DNA from: Hypomesus transpacificus
Lineage: Eukaryota > Chordata > Actinopteri > Osmeriformes > Osmeridae
Length of the DNA: 64,000 nt
Assembly (NCBI RefSeq): GCF_021917145.1
Contig: NC_061067.1
Span: 1,145,154-1,209,153 of the forward strand
Reading direction: 5' to 3'
Part shown: positions 22,956 to 34,841 of the stretch, piece by piece
How the letters are laid out: every line of letters starts with the position of its first letter
Numbering within the stretch: position 1 is the first letter of the stretch
Program-made: the position numbers and the translations under genes
The notes under the pieces: model-generated
Seen by the model: the letters and a program-made list of their open reading frames with translations, nothing else
What the model was told of the DNA's origin: nothing
Databases searched by the model: none

Positions 22956-25350
22956 TCAGACCAAGGTGGTCAGCTTGTCAATGAGGTCATCGATGGTGTA
23001 GACCATGAGCTTGATGTCGTCCTTCTCGGCCATGCGGTGCTGGCCGTGCCGGCGAAGGATGACGTCCACGTCGGCGCTGAGGACGCGCTCGGCCACCTGC
23101 ATGGAGATGTGCCAGGGCACCTCCTCGTCCTTCAGGCCGTGGATGAGCCTGACGGGGCAGGTGATGGGGATGGGGCTCTGGAGAACACAGTGGTTCTCGG
23201 CCTCCCGCAGCATCTCCATGCTGAAGGTGTAGAAGCCGTCTTCACTGTGCTTGGTGGGGACTGTCCAATCGCCCTTGTCTTCAAACACCTTACGGGCCTG
23301 GTTTGACAGAAAAACATAACGGGAAATATTATTAAATAATTCGAAATATATTCTGATTATATAACGTTACCTGGGTTGTTGTCCAATATTTTTTTTACAA
23401 CGCTTTATTTCCCCTTTAGATAATCATTGAGGCTTTTCGATCGGACCTTAACAGGCTGTTAGTTCTCACCTCTAAAGATAAAGACTTGAAGGACGTGACA
23501 AAGTGGTCCGCTGCTGTGGAGATGCCCACCAGAGCGACCGTCTTCTCTGGCCTGGCGATGGCTGCCAGCAGCATGAGCCAGCCCCCCATACTGGAGCCCA
23601 CCAGGATCTGCACACAGGCAGCGAGAAAGGTTACACACATTAACATTTACATTTAGACATTTAGCAGACGCTCTTATCCAGAGCGACTTAAGAGTAAGTA
23701 GAGGGACAATTCCCCAAGGCAAGTAGGGTGAAGTGCCTTGCCCAAGGACACAACGTAATTTGCACGGCCGAGAATCAAACCAGCAACCTTCTGATTAATA
23801 GCCCGGTTCCCTAACTGCTCAGCCATCTGACACACGGAGCCTAGTTTGCATTTAGGCACCTTGAAGTGGTAGTTTTACCTGGGCCTGTATGGATCGTTGT
23901 TTTATTTCTGTTTTGTGTGTTCAAATGTAATTGTTTACATAATGTATCACAGATCGGATGAAAGTCCAAAGTGAGGGCCAGGATGAACTGTAGCACAGTT
24001 TGGCCTGACACCACGAATAGGTTTAGCACAGCACCATCTTGTGGAGCTAACATGAATAACTGCATTAATCCCACAGGCAACAAAATTCTGTGATTGTCAT
24101 ACACATTTTGGATAACTTAATCTGTCTTGGGAAAAGCTTGTGGATGTGATCTCCCTCACATTACCTGTGGTCCTTCTGCTAGCTCATCCAACACAAACAA
24201 GACATCTTTCTTCCAGGTGCCGATTGTACCTTCTGTGAAAACCCCTTCTGAAGCTCCATGACCAGTGTAGTCAAACCTGGTGCCCCACAAACACAAAGTA
24301 CTTAGTCAAATATGTGATAGACATAAACCTTCACCTAGTCACTCCATAAGGCGGAGTTATATCATTACCCAACAACTAACAACTGTTCTGTTCGGGTATT
24401 TTACCTGAGGTATGAGTGTCCCAAAGACTTGCAGAACTCTTCCAGGGCTTCTGCCTTCTGTCCGTTCATGCTGGAGCCATAACCAGGCAGGAACACTACA
24501 CCTGGGCTTTTTCCTTTCACTTTACGGTAGGCCAGTTTAGGAAGGTCTTGTCGTGTTACAAACTGCACAACTGAGGATTTATGCCGTACTCCTGGACCAT
24601 AAACACAAATGAAAAATCATAGACGGTTGCAGCATGTAAAATGAATGGCACCCTTTGTGTTGTAATGGTGCCACGGTAATTAAAATCCATGTAAATAAGT
24701 GCTAAATGTAGCTAGGCATAGCAAAGATTAATTTTGGTGGCCTAATACAAATGACATTTTGAAAACTTTTAGGCTATGCCGTTGCCAATGAACTTGTTAG
24801 ATTTGAACGGTGTTTGTTCACTTGTGTTGTTGACCCATAAGTGGTATGCCGTAGTTGAAAGCTTTACTTTCCGATCAAGGACTTATCACTATCAGTGTGA
24901 TCTAGTTAGGGTTTGGTGGACAACATTCCAACAACTCCATGCGTCTTTACTATCTGCGATCTGAACTGTTCAACAGTACAAACACCACTACTCTTTCCAT
25001 GTTAGATAATTAGTGTTGAAACATTTTCGGCGCAGGCTGCTAATCTCCAATAGAACATGACAGTAATTTATGGCTTCGCTCATAACCCTAGAATGTAGCA
25101 AGATCTACGAACAAGCGCAGTTGCCGCACAGTTTAGCAGTTACAAGAATTCAGACAGGGCCTGCTTGTGCCACACCCCCTAAGCGTATATTTTAGTTCAA
25201 TTTCCTAACATTAATCGTAGATTTAAATTCCCTATTAAGTGGAATTTCATACTGACCTCCCCAAGGTTTTCGCGGAAAGGATGCCACTCCTCCATTTCTT
25301 AAAGTCTGCCTAAGTCCTTTGCAGCAAGACCTCAGCACAACGGCTGCCAT
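22956..25350 (-). CDS. abhd10: Alpha/beta hydrolase domain-containing protein 10, mitochondrial (palmitoyl-protein thioesterase / acyl-glucuronide esterase)
   Basis: Mitochondrial serine hydrolase. In mammals it removes S-palmitate from proteins such as peroxiredoxin-5 and cleaves acyl glucuronides. Exons 25350-25257, 24591-24405, 24276-24165, 23607-23470 and 23297-22956 have GT-AG borders and matching phases and give 290 aa (human about 306). The first 30 residues ([20 protein letters not shown]) are basic with no acidic residue, as for a matrix-targeting peptide. The fold motifs are [11 protein letters not shown] (oxyanion region), [11 protein letters not shown], then the nucleophile elbow GSSMGG with Ser137. 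Asp234 ([10 protein letters not shown]) and His264 (GQHRM) complete a triad matching human Ser152/Asp249/His279 with a constant offset of 15. The gene appears intact. It is upstream of tagln3 on the same strand and head to head with ythdf3. Confidence 0.95.
23643..23833 (-). mobile_element. tRNA-derived SINE (copy 2) in abhd10 intron 4
   Basis: Same family as the copies at 13055 and 51176, in the same orientation: tRNA-like head with the A box GGCTGAGCAGT at the right-hand end and the AAGAGCGTCTGCTAAATG tail at the left. It is more diverged than the other two (for example GATTAATAGCCCGG and AGAATCAAACC). It sits between the last two exons of abhd10, on the same strand as the gene. Confidence 0.9.
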
Positions 25351-26241
25351 ACTGCTCTGCCACCAACTGGGGAAATAGCGCGAGACACGAGACTAGTGTG
25401 ATTGATAGCTGCAGCAGCGAATCCCCTTTCACGTGTCTTTGGCTGGTATCTGCAAAGGTGGTTTGTAAAGAGTTTCCACAGGTCCTAAACCCAAATACTG
25501 TATTTTCTTCATTCAAACCTATGCATACCTAGTCTACTGTGTCCCTCAATTATATAGTTTTAATGGCTGTTTGTATGAAAATTATAGTGCAAGGCTCCAT
25601 TTTGTCCATCACAAAAGTTTGCCAGCTGTGTGGGCCTATCGCAGTGCTATTCTAAGTTGAAGGAAACTTGTGTATTAATGATAAATTCTGATAATGTTGT
25701 GGCCTCATTTTTCATTTAACCGATCTCTGAAAGTCTGTAATGAAGGTACAGAAGGCTTAGTTTGCACCCTGTAAGTACAACTAAAAGGTAATAATCTTCG
25801 ATTTGGACACAATTTATATAAGATTAATGCTTGAGGTTGTAAAAATATAAGATTAGACTGTTATTTGAAGCATGACTGTCAATTTTGTAACATGACTCAG
25901 TACGTCAGAGGCGGAAGGTCATGGAGCAGTAAAACGGAAGCTAGTCTAATAGCCCATCCGCCATTGTGGAATATAGTAAGGGATATTCCTATCAGGCATT
26001 AGTCAGTTTCAGAGTGAGTGATTCAGTGCAACGATAACCACATCGGCACCTTAAACATATCGTACTGCCACAAAGTGATCGATCACCCGAGACACAGTGT
26101 TGCATAGATCCGACGACCGAGGCAAACGTCGCCTGCATAGACTGATTGAATAACCCGAGACGAGAGAGAAAAATACCGGAGAGCAGAAGCAGGAGAAACC
26201 GTGGACAGTCACAAACAGTAATCAGTTTCGGTTCCTGGAGG
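25351..26241. promoter_or_regulatory. Shared divergent promoter region, abhd10 (minus) and ythdf3 (plus)
   Basis: About 890 bp separate the two start codons. Near the ythdf3 side there are two ETS-type CGGAAG cores (25912-25917 and 25935-25940) and a YY1-like CCGCCATTGTGG (25958-25969). These fit a TATA-less housekeeping promoter with transcription starting around 25970-26000. The ythdf3 5' UTR then runs to 26241. Whether abhd10 shares elements is inference. Confidence 0.5.
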
Positions 26242-29200
26242 ATGTCTGCGACCACTGTCGATCAGGTAACTGCATCTTTCTCTACATCGTGTGTCGTTTC
26301 GAATACAAATTGTAAACATCTGAACTTTGTCAACATTCTTCCTTGCTGCCACTATTTAAATCACAATAGCCATGTCAGATTACAAGAAAAAAGTATTTGG
26401 TATATGATAGCAATTAGCTGTTATGTAGGCTAGCTTAGGCCGACCAGACGCACCGGCCGCAAACCCCAATCAACTCTAGCTATCGCCGGTTTCAGTGAGC
26501 TATTTAATGCGGCACATTTACTGGATGTGAGCGTGCACAACACTCGGTCAATAATGTCATTTGTAAGACTGTATTTTATAGGATGGCATTCAAGATAAAC
26601 AACTAATCTGTTCCCCCCTCTTTTGCCTACTATGTGCATCACTATTTGTGGTAACAGAGACCCAAAGGACAAGGAAATAAAGGTGCGTATGTTATTTGAA
26701 TATTGCTTCATGGGAATGTAGTTGTCAAATTGTCTCGGAAATGGATGACAGCTATGACAGTCATAGATGGAACACCACGAACCCCGCTGAAAACCCTTTA
26801 GGCTACATTAAATTATACTGTTTGTGATGCTGTTGATTTATGAACTCATTTTTAGCTTCTTCAACATGTTGGTCTTGATGTTTTGTGATTGTGTAAAAGG
26901 CCAGTTCCACCAACACCGTTTTATGAACTCAATATCCACTGTTTGGCGGTTTCCATGTTGTAAACTTTCAAAAGTAGGCAAAGTACCCTCACCCCCTGGT
27001 ACTGCTTATGAATATCCTTGTGTTGTTACAATTTTAATACTTTGTTTTGCTTGGCCTAAGGTCACTGAAAGCAGCACTCCTCAGTTCATCACTTGTGATA
27101 CCTGCAATATGCCGAACTTTGTAATAGAGATCCTGTTGTAACTGTCTGGCAAATCTGCCCCTGGAGCATTTGATGTTGCAGTTAAGACATGTCATTGTTT
27201 CTAGGCACTTCTGCAATTGAGACATTATTGTGAGACTCTAGTTGAGCAATTGAGATGTTACTCTGTGGTATTATAATTATTTGTTCACCAGACATTTAAT
27301 TAACTAGCTACTGTAATTGAGATGTTATTGAAGTGTTGCACTGTAGTATTCTCATGTTCACCACACATGGTATTTAAGAAGAGGGTGTTCTTTGACAATA
27401 ACTAATGTATACAAACTATTACTTGACTCTGACCTAAAATAGTGTAGAACTATGCACTTCTGACCCATGATCTATTGCAGTACTTTCTATATGCACTATT
27501 TCTATGTTGCTTTGGATAAGTGTCTGCTAAAATGTCAAATGTCATGTTCTGCCCAGGTATGCAACACAAGATGCAAAGTGCTGCTTGGTGAAAGTATGTT
27601 TTGCCCTGCAAAGTTCCTGTAGGAATGTTGCTTTGGGTTTCAATAAGAGTCATTTCTCTCTCTGAATACAAATGTCTTTCCCTTTTCAAACAGTGCAAAA
27701 CGGATCAATGCATCAGAAGGATGGCGTAAACGATGATGACTTTGAGCCTTACCTAAGCAGCCAGACAAACCAGGTGAATCTTCTCTCCCCCTTCAAATCT
27801 GCCATTCTGTGTGACCATGTTATGGTGTGGAAAAATCTTGTGTTATCTGCTCTGCAGGTCAGTTTGAACCCTCAGAGGGGTGTTCTGGTGAAGAAGATAT
27901 TGTATGTAAATAGCCCAATTGTGAAAATAAACACAAATAAGAAATCAAGGTCAAGAAATGATTTTCGGGAACCTAGTCAATGGTGCTACTACTAATACTC
28001 TGACAGACGATTTAAATGTTTTATGTTTCTACTTGTTGCTACGGACAACCTGTCTTTGATGTAACTCGTGTCCTTCAGAAACACAAATCATTCTTTTTGA
28101 AACCAAAGCATACACTGACTTTCTAAGCATCTTGCTACTGTGAGGGTTTAGTAGAGAGGGCAAGATGAATGCTGATATTGGATACTGTTATAAAGGCCAG
28201 TCCATTTACTGACATCCTAGTCCTGTCTCCCTCTTACACAGAACAACAGCTACCCACCAATGTCCGACCCTTACATGCCCAGCTACTATGCTCCATCCAT
28301 CGGTTTCCCCTACTCCCTGGGGGAGGCGGCCTGGTCCACGGCGGGGGATCCCCCCATTCCCTACCTGACCACTTACGGACAGATGAGCAATGGCGAGCAC
28401 CATTTTATCCCTGATGGTGTTTTCAGCCAGCCGGGAGCCTTGGGAAACACCCCGCCCTTTCTCAGTCAGCACGGTTTCAACTTCTTCCCCGGCAACGCAG
28501 ACTTCTCCACCTGGGGCACCAGTGTCTCCCAGGGCCAGTCCACACAGAGCTCCGTCTACAGTAACAGCTACGGCTACGCCCCCAGCTCCCTGGGCAGGGC
28601 CATCGCTGATGGACAGGCTGGCTTCGGTAGCGACACCCAGCTCAGCAAGGTCCCGGTGCTGAGCAGCATCGAGCAGGGCATGACGGGGTTAAAGCTCGGC
28701 ACGGACATGGGGGCAGCCGTCACCAAAACCGTGGGCTCCCCGCTAGGCGGCACGCCAGGCATGAGTAGCATGGCAGCCAATAACATGCCTCCGTCTGTGA
28801 GCTCTTCCGCCCCCAAACCTACTTCCTGGGCCGCCATCGCTAGGAAGCCTGCCAAGCTCCAGCCCAAGGTCAAACCCAAAGTCAACATGGGAATGGGGGG
28901 TTGTGCCATCCCCCCTCCCCCTATCAAGCACAACATGAACATTGGCACCTGGGACGATAAGGGCTCCCTCAACAAACCCCAGCTAGCTCAGGCCATGATG
29001 CCCCCCCAAACCCTGGTGCAACAGCCTCTCATGGGGCAACCCCAGCCCCTGCTCCAGAGCCCTCTTCCTCACCAACACCAGCCCCAACACCAGCACCAGC
29101 ACCAACACCAGCCCTTTCAGCTCCAATCCCTACAGTCCCCCCAGCACCCCCAGCCGATGCCCCCAGGACCTCCGCATCCCCACCAACACCCCCACCCCCA

Positions 29201-32200
29201 TCAGCACCTTTCCTCCCAGCCTGGCCCCCCCCAGCCCCTCCATCAGCACCAACATCCCCAGCACCAACACCCCCAGCACCAGCACCCCGCCCCTCTGCCC
29301 AACCGCTGGGTCGCCCCCAGGAACCGGGGCAGTGCCTACAACCAGGGTGGGGGGGTGGAGGGCTTTGGCCTGGGCGGTGGGGTCCCCATGACTGCCTCTC
29401 CCTGCCCTGGGGAGGTCCACCCCGTTCTGGAGAAGCTCCGCGCCCTCAACAACTACAACCCCAAAGACTTTGACTGGAACTTGAAAAACGGACGTGTGTT
29501 CATCATCAAGAGCTACTCCGAGGACGACATCCACCGCTCCATCAAGTACTCCATCTGGTGCAGCACGGAGCACGGAAACAAGCGCCTGGACGCCGCCTAC
29601 CGCTCGCTGGGCGCCAAGGGACCGCTCTACCTGCTCTTCAGCGTCAACGGCAGCGGACACTTCTGCGGCGTGGCGGAGATGCGCTCGCCGGTCGACTACA
29701 ACGCCTACGCGGGCGTCTGGTCTCAGGATAAGTGGAAGGGCAAGTTTGAGGTGAAGTGGGCGTTCGTTAAGGACGTGCCCAACAACCAGCTGCGGCACAT
29801 CCGGCTGGAGAACAATGATAACAAGCCGGTGACCAACTCCAGGGACACTCAGGAAGTACCCCTGGAGAAGGCCAAGCAAGTGCTTAAAATAATCGCCACT
29901 TTCAAGCATACCACCTCAATCTTTGATGACTTTGCACATTACGAGAAACGCCAGGAGGAGGAGGAGACTCAGAGGAGGGTGAGCCAAGCCCTCTGAACAC
30001 ACACGCTCACCATGTCAACCCGCTTTTAATCAAGTCCCTTTCTCTCTTTGCTTCTACCAAGTGTGTGTGTTTGTTTGTGTGTATGTGTGTGTGTGTCGGG
30101 GGGGATGAGGAGGAGGAGGAATAGGTGTGCACCTGTAGCTGTATTGTCTTCTAAAACAGTCAAGCTCTAATAGCAGGTCTTCACAGCCCTCTCTGGTGTT
30201 CCCCCTTAACATACCTGCCATTAAAGTAAGTGGGTGATGGTCAGGTGTTGACTGAACAGTGCAAAGTAATCGTCCCTGAGACCTGAGCCCCCCCTCCCCC
30301 CCCCCTCCCTCCCCATGGCTGCTCACCATAGCGCCTGCCCTGTCGGTGGCCATCTTGTGACATTATAGAGCTCCATCGTTTGCCCAGGGAGTCGGGAGAC
30401 ATGGGGGTTTCCTGAAATAGCCCGCATTCCTGGCATTCCCATTCTCAGACAAAGCCAGAAGTGGCCTCTGATCTCCCTTTGAACACCAGGCCTCTCCACG
30501 CCCACCAGCTCCTCATGCTTTATCAGGCTGTAGCTACATAAGCCCTTGCCCTCCAGACAGACAGACTGGGTTCTGGCTGTTGGCACAGCCTCCATTCAAT
30601 AGTTGGGAAAATACAAGTTTATATTTCAAGGTCTGCAGTGAGCGGCCTCAAAAACGCAAAGTTATGTTTGTGATTTCCTTTCAAGCAAGGCAGATGCATG
30701 GCATTCTTGCCTATTGGGTTTCCTGACCAATGTATAATGGTTTTGTTATTTAATAGTTTTGTTATTTGTTTAGTGGCCTTTCAAGATGAACCATTTCAAG
30801 TACATCGAGGAACGAGACTGCTATCTTAGCTAATACTGCGTCCACATTCCTGTGCTTGCACTATGCTAATCTTCTCCACGATTCGAAAACCCCAACTTGT
30901 TTTTCTCTCGCGCTCTACGCCTTTACAGCAGAGGTACATGCGGGCTGTGTATCAACTCCGTGCTCCTGACCTTGTTGGTATGCACCGTGTTCCAATCTCA
31001 TAAATATTTCAAGGCAATGTTTTTTTTGGGTGGGGGGGGGGGGCTCTGAAAACAACCTGTCAGTGTTGAGAGCCTTCCAAGCACGGCGTGGTGGTTCTCA
31101 TCGCCGGGGCTGCTTTTGTAGCCCTGACCTCATACATGACAAGGGCGCGCCTGACGGACGCCTCGCCCTCCTCCCCGTCCTCCTCAGCCTGACAAGGTTA
31201 ATTGTCCTCCATTGTGGAGCTTGTCTTGGCTCTCGGAGCCAGGGATTCAAGCCCCTCCTGCGCCGTGCCACCTTCCCCACAGACAGGCTCAGCCGTGTGG
31301 ATGCTAAGCTAACCCGTGGTGTTCAGTGATGGCCCGGCCGCGGACTGTGTAACGTGCGGCCATGGGGTTAGGAGCCACAGATAAAATGGTTGAGGGTGTT
31401 TTTCATGTCGGCTCGCATCGTGCGTTGCTGTTTGGTTGTGGGTTCCTGTGTTGCCCGCGGTACCGTGAAGCGTGAACGAAGACATACCAAGCTGACTTGA
31501 AGATGGCTCCTCCCGCCTTCCTTCAGTAGTTGTTGCGTGGGTTGGTGCTGCCGAGGAGGTTTGTAGCCTCAGGATGAAGCAGTCCTCCATAGACACTGAG
31601 GAAGCCTTTGTTTTCACCCAGGCCTCACTGAGCACCAGCCCCAGTCAGAACAGCTCTGCTGGGGATAGTGTTACACTGAGGGGCATGGTCTCCATGGGCC
31701 TTCCCCAACTGACATAGACACCTCCGTTCCCTCAATGGGAACACTATTTCACCTGGGAAATGGGGACAGAAAATATCCTGCTGTCTATTCATTGATATTA
31801 AGCCCATGGAGATTTTTTTTCTGACCTTGCTTTGTTTGAGCTGGTGTGATTTTTGCTTAGGCGTCTTCTAGTTTGCAGGTAAATCTAGGATATGTGAGAA
31901 GGATTGGCAGAGGTTTGCGATGCGTGTTGTCTGTTTAGGATTCAGAGTGAAGTGTTTGTGTCAGTATGCTTGTGTGTGTGTCAGTTAAGTAAGAGACTGT
32001 AAGACTGAACTGACTAGAGCTGCATACTAGTCTCAGGAGTCTCTGAGAGGACTCTCTCTTGCTCTCTCTCTTTCACTCCAGTAATTGAAGGTGTCTTTGG
32101 GAACATGGGGGAGAGGGAGGGGTCTAATTTACAATGCCATGATTGATTAGCTCTCTTGCCTGTGTATGGTAATCAACACAGAGTGACAGATAGGGGTGAG

Positions 32201-32732
32201 TGGAGCATGGGTCATATTTAGCTACTCATATCAGCACATAATGCAGTCACCAACCTCTTTCAACAAGACCTCTAGTCTGGGATCTAATATAGAACATCTG
32301 GCCTTTTAATATAGAGGTTCTAATGAAGGCATGTTCCAACCAAAGACTTTTTTGCAGCGTATAAGTGTTAGGCTAAGTATGTGTTGACGTTTGCAAGCTA
32401 AAAGTTTGTATTTGCCCCTTGTGAGGAACCCTTTTAAGAGCAGAAGAGCCTGTCTGAATTTCTGTTAATTGTTGTTATCACATGAAAATTGATAGGTTTA
32501 ATAGGTCAGGAAAAAACGCTCCCTAAGGTTGTTTTGAGTCACAACAATCCTGTTTTTGTGTTTGTCCCGCTCACCAATACATCCAATAACTGTGGCTTCT
32601 TCTGTTGTGTTTTCTCTCTGTCTCTGTCTCTCTGTCTCTGTCTCTCTCTGTCTCTGTCTGTCTCTGTCTCTTTCTCTCACTTTCTTCCCCGCCTCTCCCT
32701 TTCTTCAGGAGCGAAATAGAAATAAACAGTAA
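26242..32732 (+). CDS. ythdf3: YTH domain-containing family protein 3, N6-methyladenosine RNA reader
   Basis: Cytoplasmic reader of m6A-modified mRNA that influences translation and decay. Exons 26242-26265, 26658-26682 (25 nt), 27694-27773, 28242-29978 and 32709-32732 have GT-AG borders and matching phases and give 629 aa (human 585). The N-terminus [27 protein letters not shown] and [16 protein letters not shown] match YTHDF3 rather than YTHDF1 or YTHDF2. The disordered middle is P/Q/N-rich with a His-rich insertion at about 319-400. The YTH domain covers about 460-595. Its m6A cage tryptophans are 482 (YSIWCST), 536 and 541 ([10 protein letters not shown]), exactly human 438/492/497 plus 44. 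The last exon encodes only ERNRNKQ and lies beyond a 2.73-kb intron. If that intron were retained, the frame would end VSQAL at 29996. Confidence 0.97.
27507..27546 (+). repeat. Degenerate SINE/LINE tail fragment
   Basis: TTGCTTTGGATAAGTGTCTG followed by CTAAAATGTCAAATG resembles the 3' tail of the SINEs and LINE in this window, here in the plus orientation. No head or body remains. It lies in ythdf3 intron 2. Confidence 0.55.
29979..32708 (+). other. ythdf3: Last intron of ythdf3
   Basis: A 2.73-kb intron between the main coding exon and the 24-nt terminal coding exon. It contains a TG tract (30060-30097), C and G runs (30291-30312, 31021-31042) and, near its 3' end, a (TCTC/TGTC)n tract (32617-32680) ahead of the acceptor TTCTTCAG. 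I see no other gene in it. Confidence 0.8.
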
Positions 32733-33730
32733 CCTTGGAGAAGACTCTCTGCTAAAACTGCAACACTAATGACGTAGGACCTTCAATGATTGCCTAACCA
32801 CAAGAAAAATAAAAAAGGGTCTCACAATCTTTTTCTGCTGAAGACGACAATGTATCGGAACACTTGACCGTGACGGTGGACTCACCCGTGTCAGTTTACT
32901 GGTACTTCTTGTGTTTCCGTCTCCCAAGAAAACGATAGACAATAGCCCACTTTAAACTCTGTCTTTAAGCACTTTCAGTCCTTCTAAACAAGCCTCTACC
33001 AATACCCTTAACTATCTAACTCTCTCTTTCTCTTGACTTATGTTTGTGATTAACTAACTATCTGACTAACCAGTGTAGTTGGTTTTTCCAGAGGATTTCA
33101 CCAGAAATTGTAATTTGTTTTGTTTTTTAATACCTTATAAAAATTGGCTAAAATAGAACCCCCCCCCCCCCCTCCCCCAGAATTGTATCGCCTTCAGAAG
33201 AGATTTTCAAGATGACATGTATGATAAATTATTTTACTTGAATCTATATTCAGCCGTCTGGCCATTCTCAGACAGATGTTGTTACTGATTGACAGGTGGC
33301 AAAGGAATGACAGGAAACCCTTCACAAATCATTCAGCCAATCGTATAAGACCAACATCTTCCTTTTTCCCGCCCCTGCCCCTCCCTCTGCATATGTTTCT
33401 GTGTACCAAAAGATGAGGATTTTTTGGTGTGCTGGTGAGATTGCCGACGAATGCACACATTTTGTTTTCTCTCTTGTGATTCTTGTCATTCTAAAGTGCA
33501 TTTGTCTGAGGAGAAACCTGCTCCACGGTAACTGTCGCCCCGGCAACTGTTGGTAACTGTATTTGCTCTGATGTTGGCGTGTACTCTACAGTACCTCAGG
33601 CCCAACACGGTTGTCAGTCTGAAGATCTCTGTAACATTTCTGGGGAAAAAAAGCTGAACTTCTCCAAGGATGTAAGTTTTCTCTTCTAGGTAACTCACTA
33701 GCTAAATAAACATTACCTATGTTTAGAAGC
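32733..33730 (+). other. ythdf3: 3' UTR of ythdf3
   Basis: Sequence after the TAA at 32730-32732. AATAAA signals are seen at about 32809, 33704-33709 and 33807-33812; the middle one is the most plausible main end. It contains a C run near 33160. No ORF of interest. The true end could be further downstream. Confidence 0.5.
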
Positions 33731-34720
33731 ATGTCTCTGAGTTTTCTTTTAATTAAGTTAATTAGGGATTTTAGTCACATGTTTATGGGGGATGACAAGA
33801 ATCTGCAATAAAGACTGATTTCTTGATTGACTTTGCAGATAACACAACTAGATGTGAAAGATGACCAGTCAATATCTAAGGATGTTTTGTAGCTGCAGCC
33901 ATGACAACAACAGTAGCCTTCTGCTCTGCCAGACTTGATCTATGTGTTTCTGAGACATCTGTAAGCAATATAAACTGTAATTACAGAGCATGGCATTTCC
34001 TGTATCCCCTGTAAGTGTCCTTCTCCCATAGACCCCTATGTCTTGTTGGAATGTGTGAGAGAGTCGGTCTCGGATCCACACAAACTCATAAGGACATTAG
34101 AGTTTCTGGAATGGGGAGTCATTAACAGTTTTAGTTAAGGACTGGCTAGATGATGCCCTGTAAAGATGCATGTTCTTCTGGTGACTGGGAAGCTACCTAA
34201 GACTGGTGCTCACACCCAACTTCCCATCATCTTTGTACTGGCAAAGAAATCTTCCTAGTTAGTCATTTACATTAAGAGAGCTTAGGCCTAGCTAAAAGAT
34301 TACATCGTTACAGTCTAATTCATCATCATTCCTGGCATGGGGTTTCCGTCACCCCATGCCACCAGTGCTGTGAGATTATCGCTACATACTCACACATTTC
34401 CTATTCAGGATCTTCACAAGCACACGGTCTCTTATCATCTAATGAAGCCTGTCTTTCTGTAGAAACCTTTGTTTAGGTCCCAGTTCCCACGTTGGCCACC
34501 AGGGAGAGCCGTCGTATCATTCGCTGCTGGCCACGTGTCAACGGTTCCTTGTCCTGTGATCGGTGGTCTTGTGTCTCACAATCCTCTCTTGTTATCCACC
34601 GGCGCTTTAGCTCCTCAAGATGCAATTACACTGTAAGGATGGGTACTTGTTGTGCAAACCGTACCTTTGTCAGAGCAATTAATCCCAGGTTGCCAAGTGT
34701 GTCCCCGTATAAAGAAAATT

Positions 34721-34841
<121 letters not shown>

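Noticed and set aside
28574..29909. Long minus-strand frames opposite the main ythdf3 exon
   Set aside because: They are shadows of a GC-rich coding exon; the plus frame is a clear YTHDF3.
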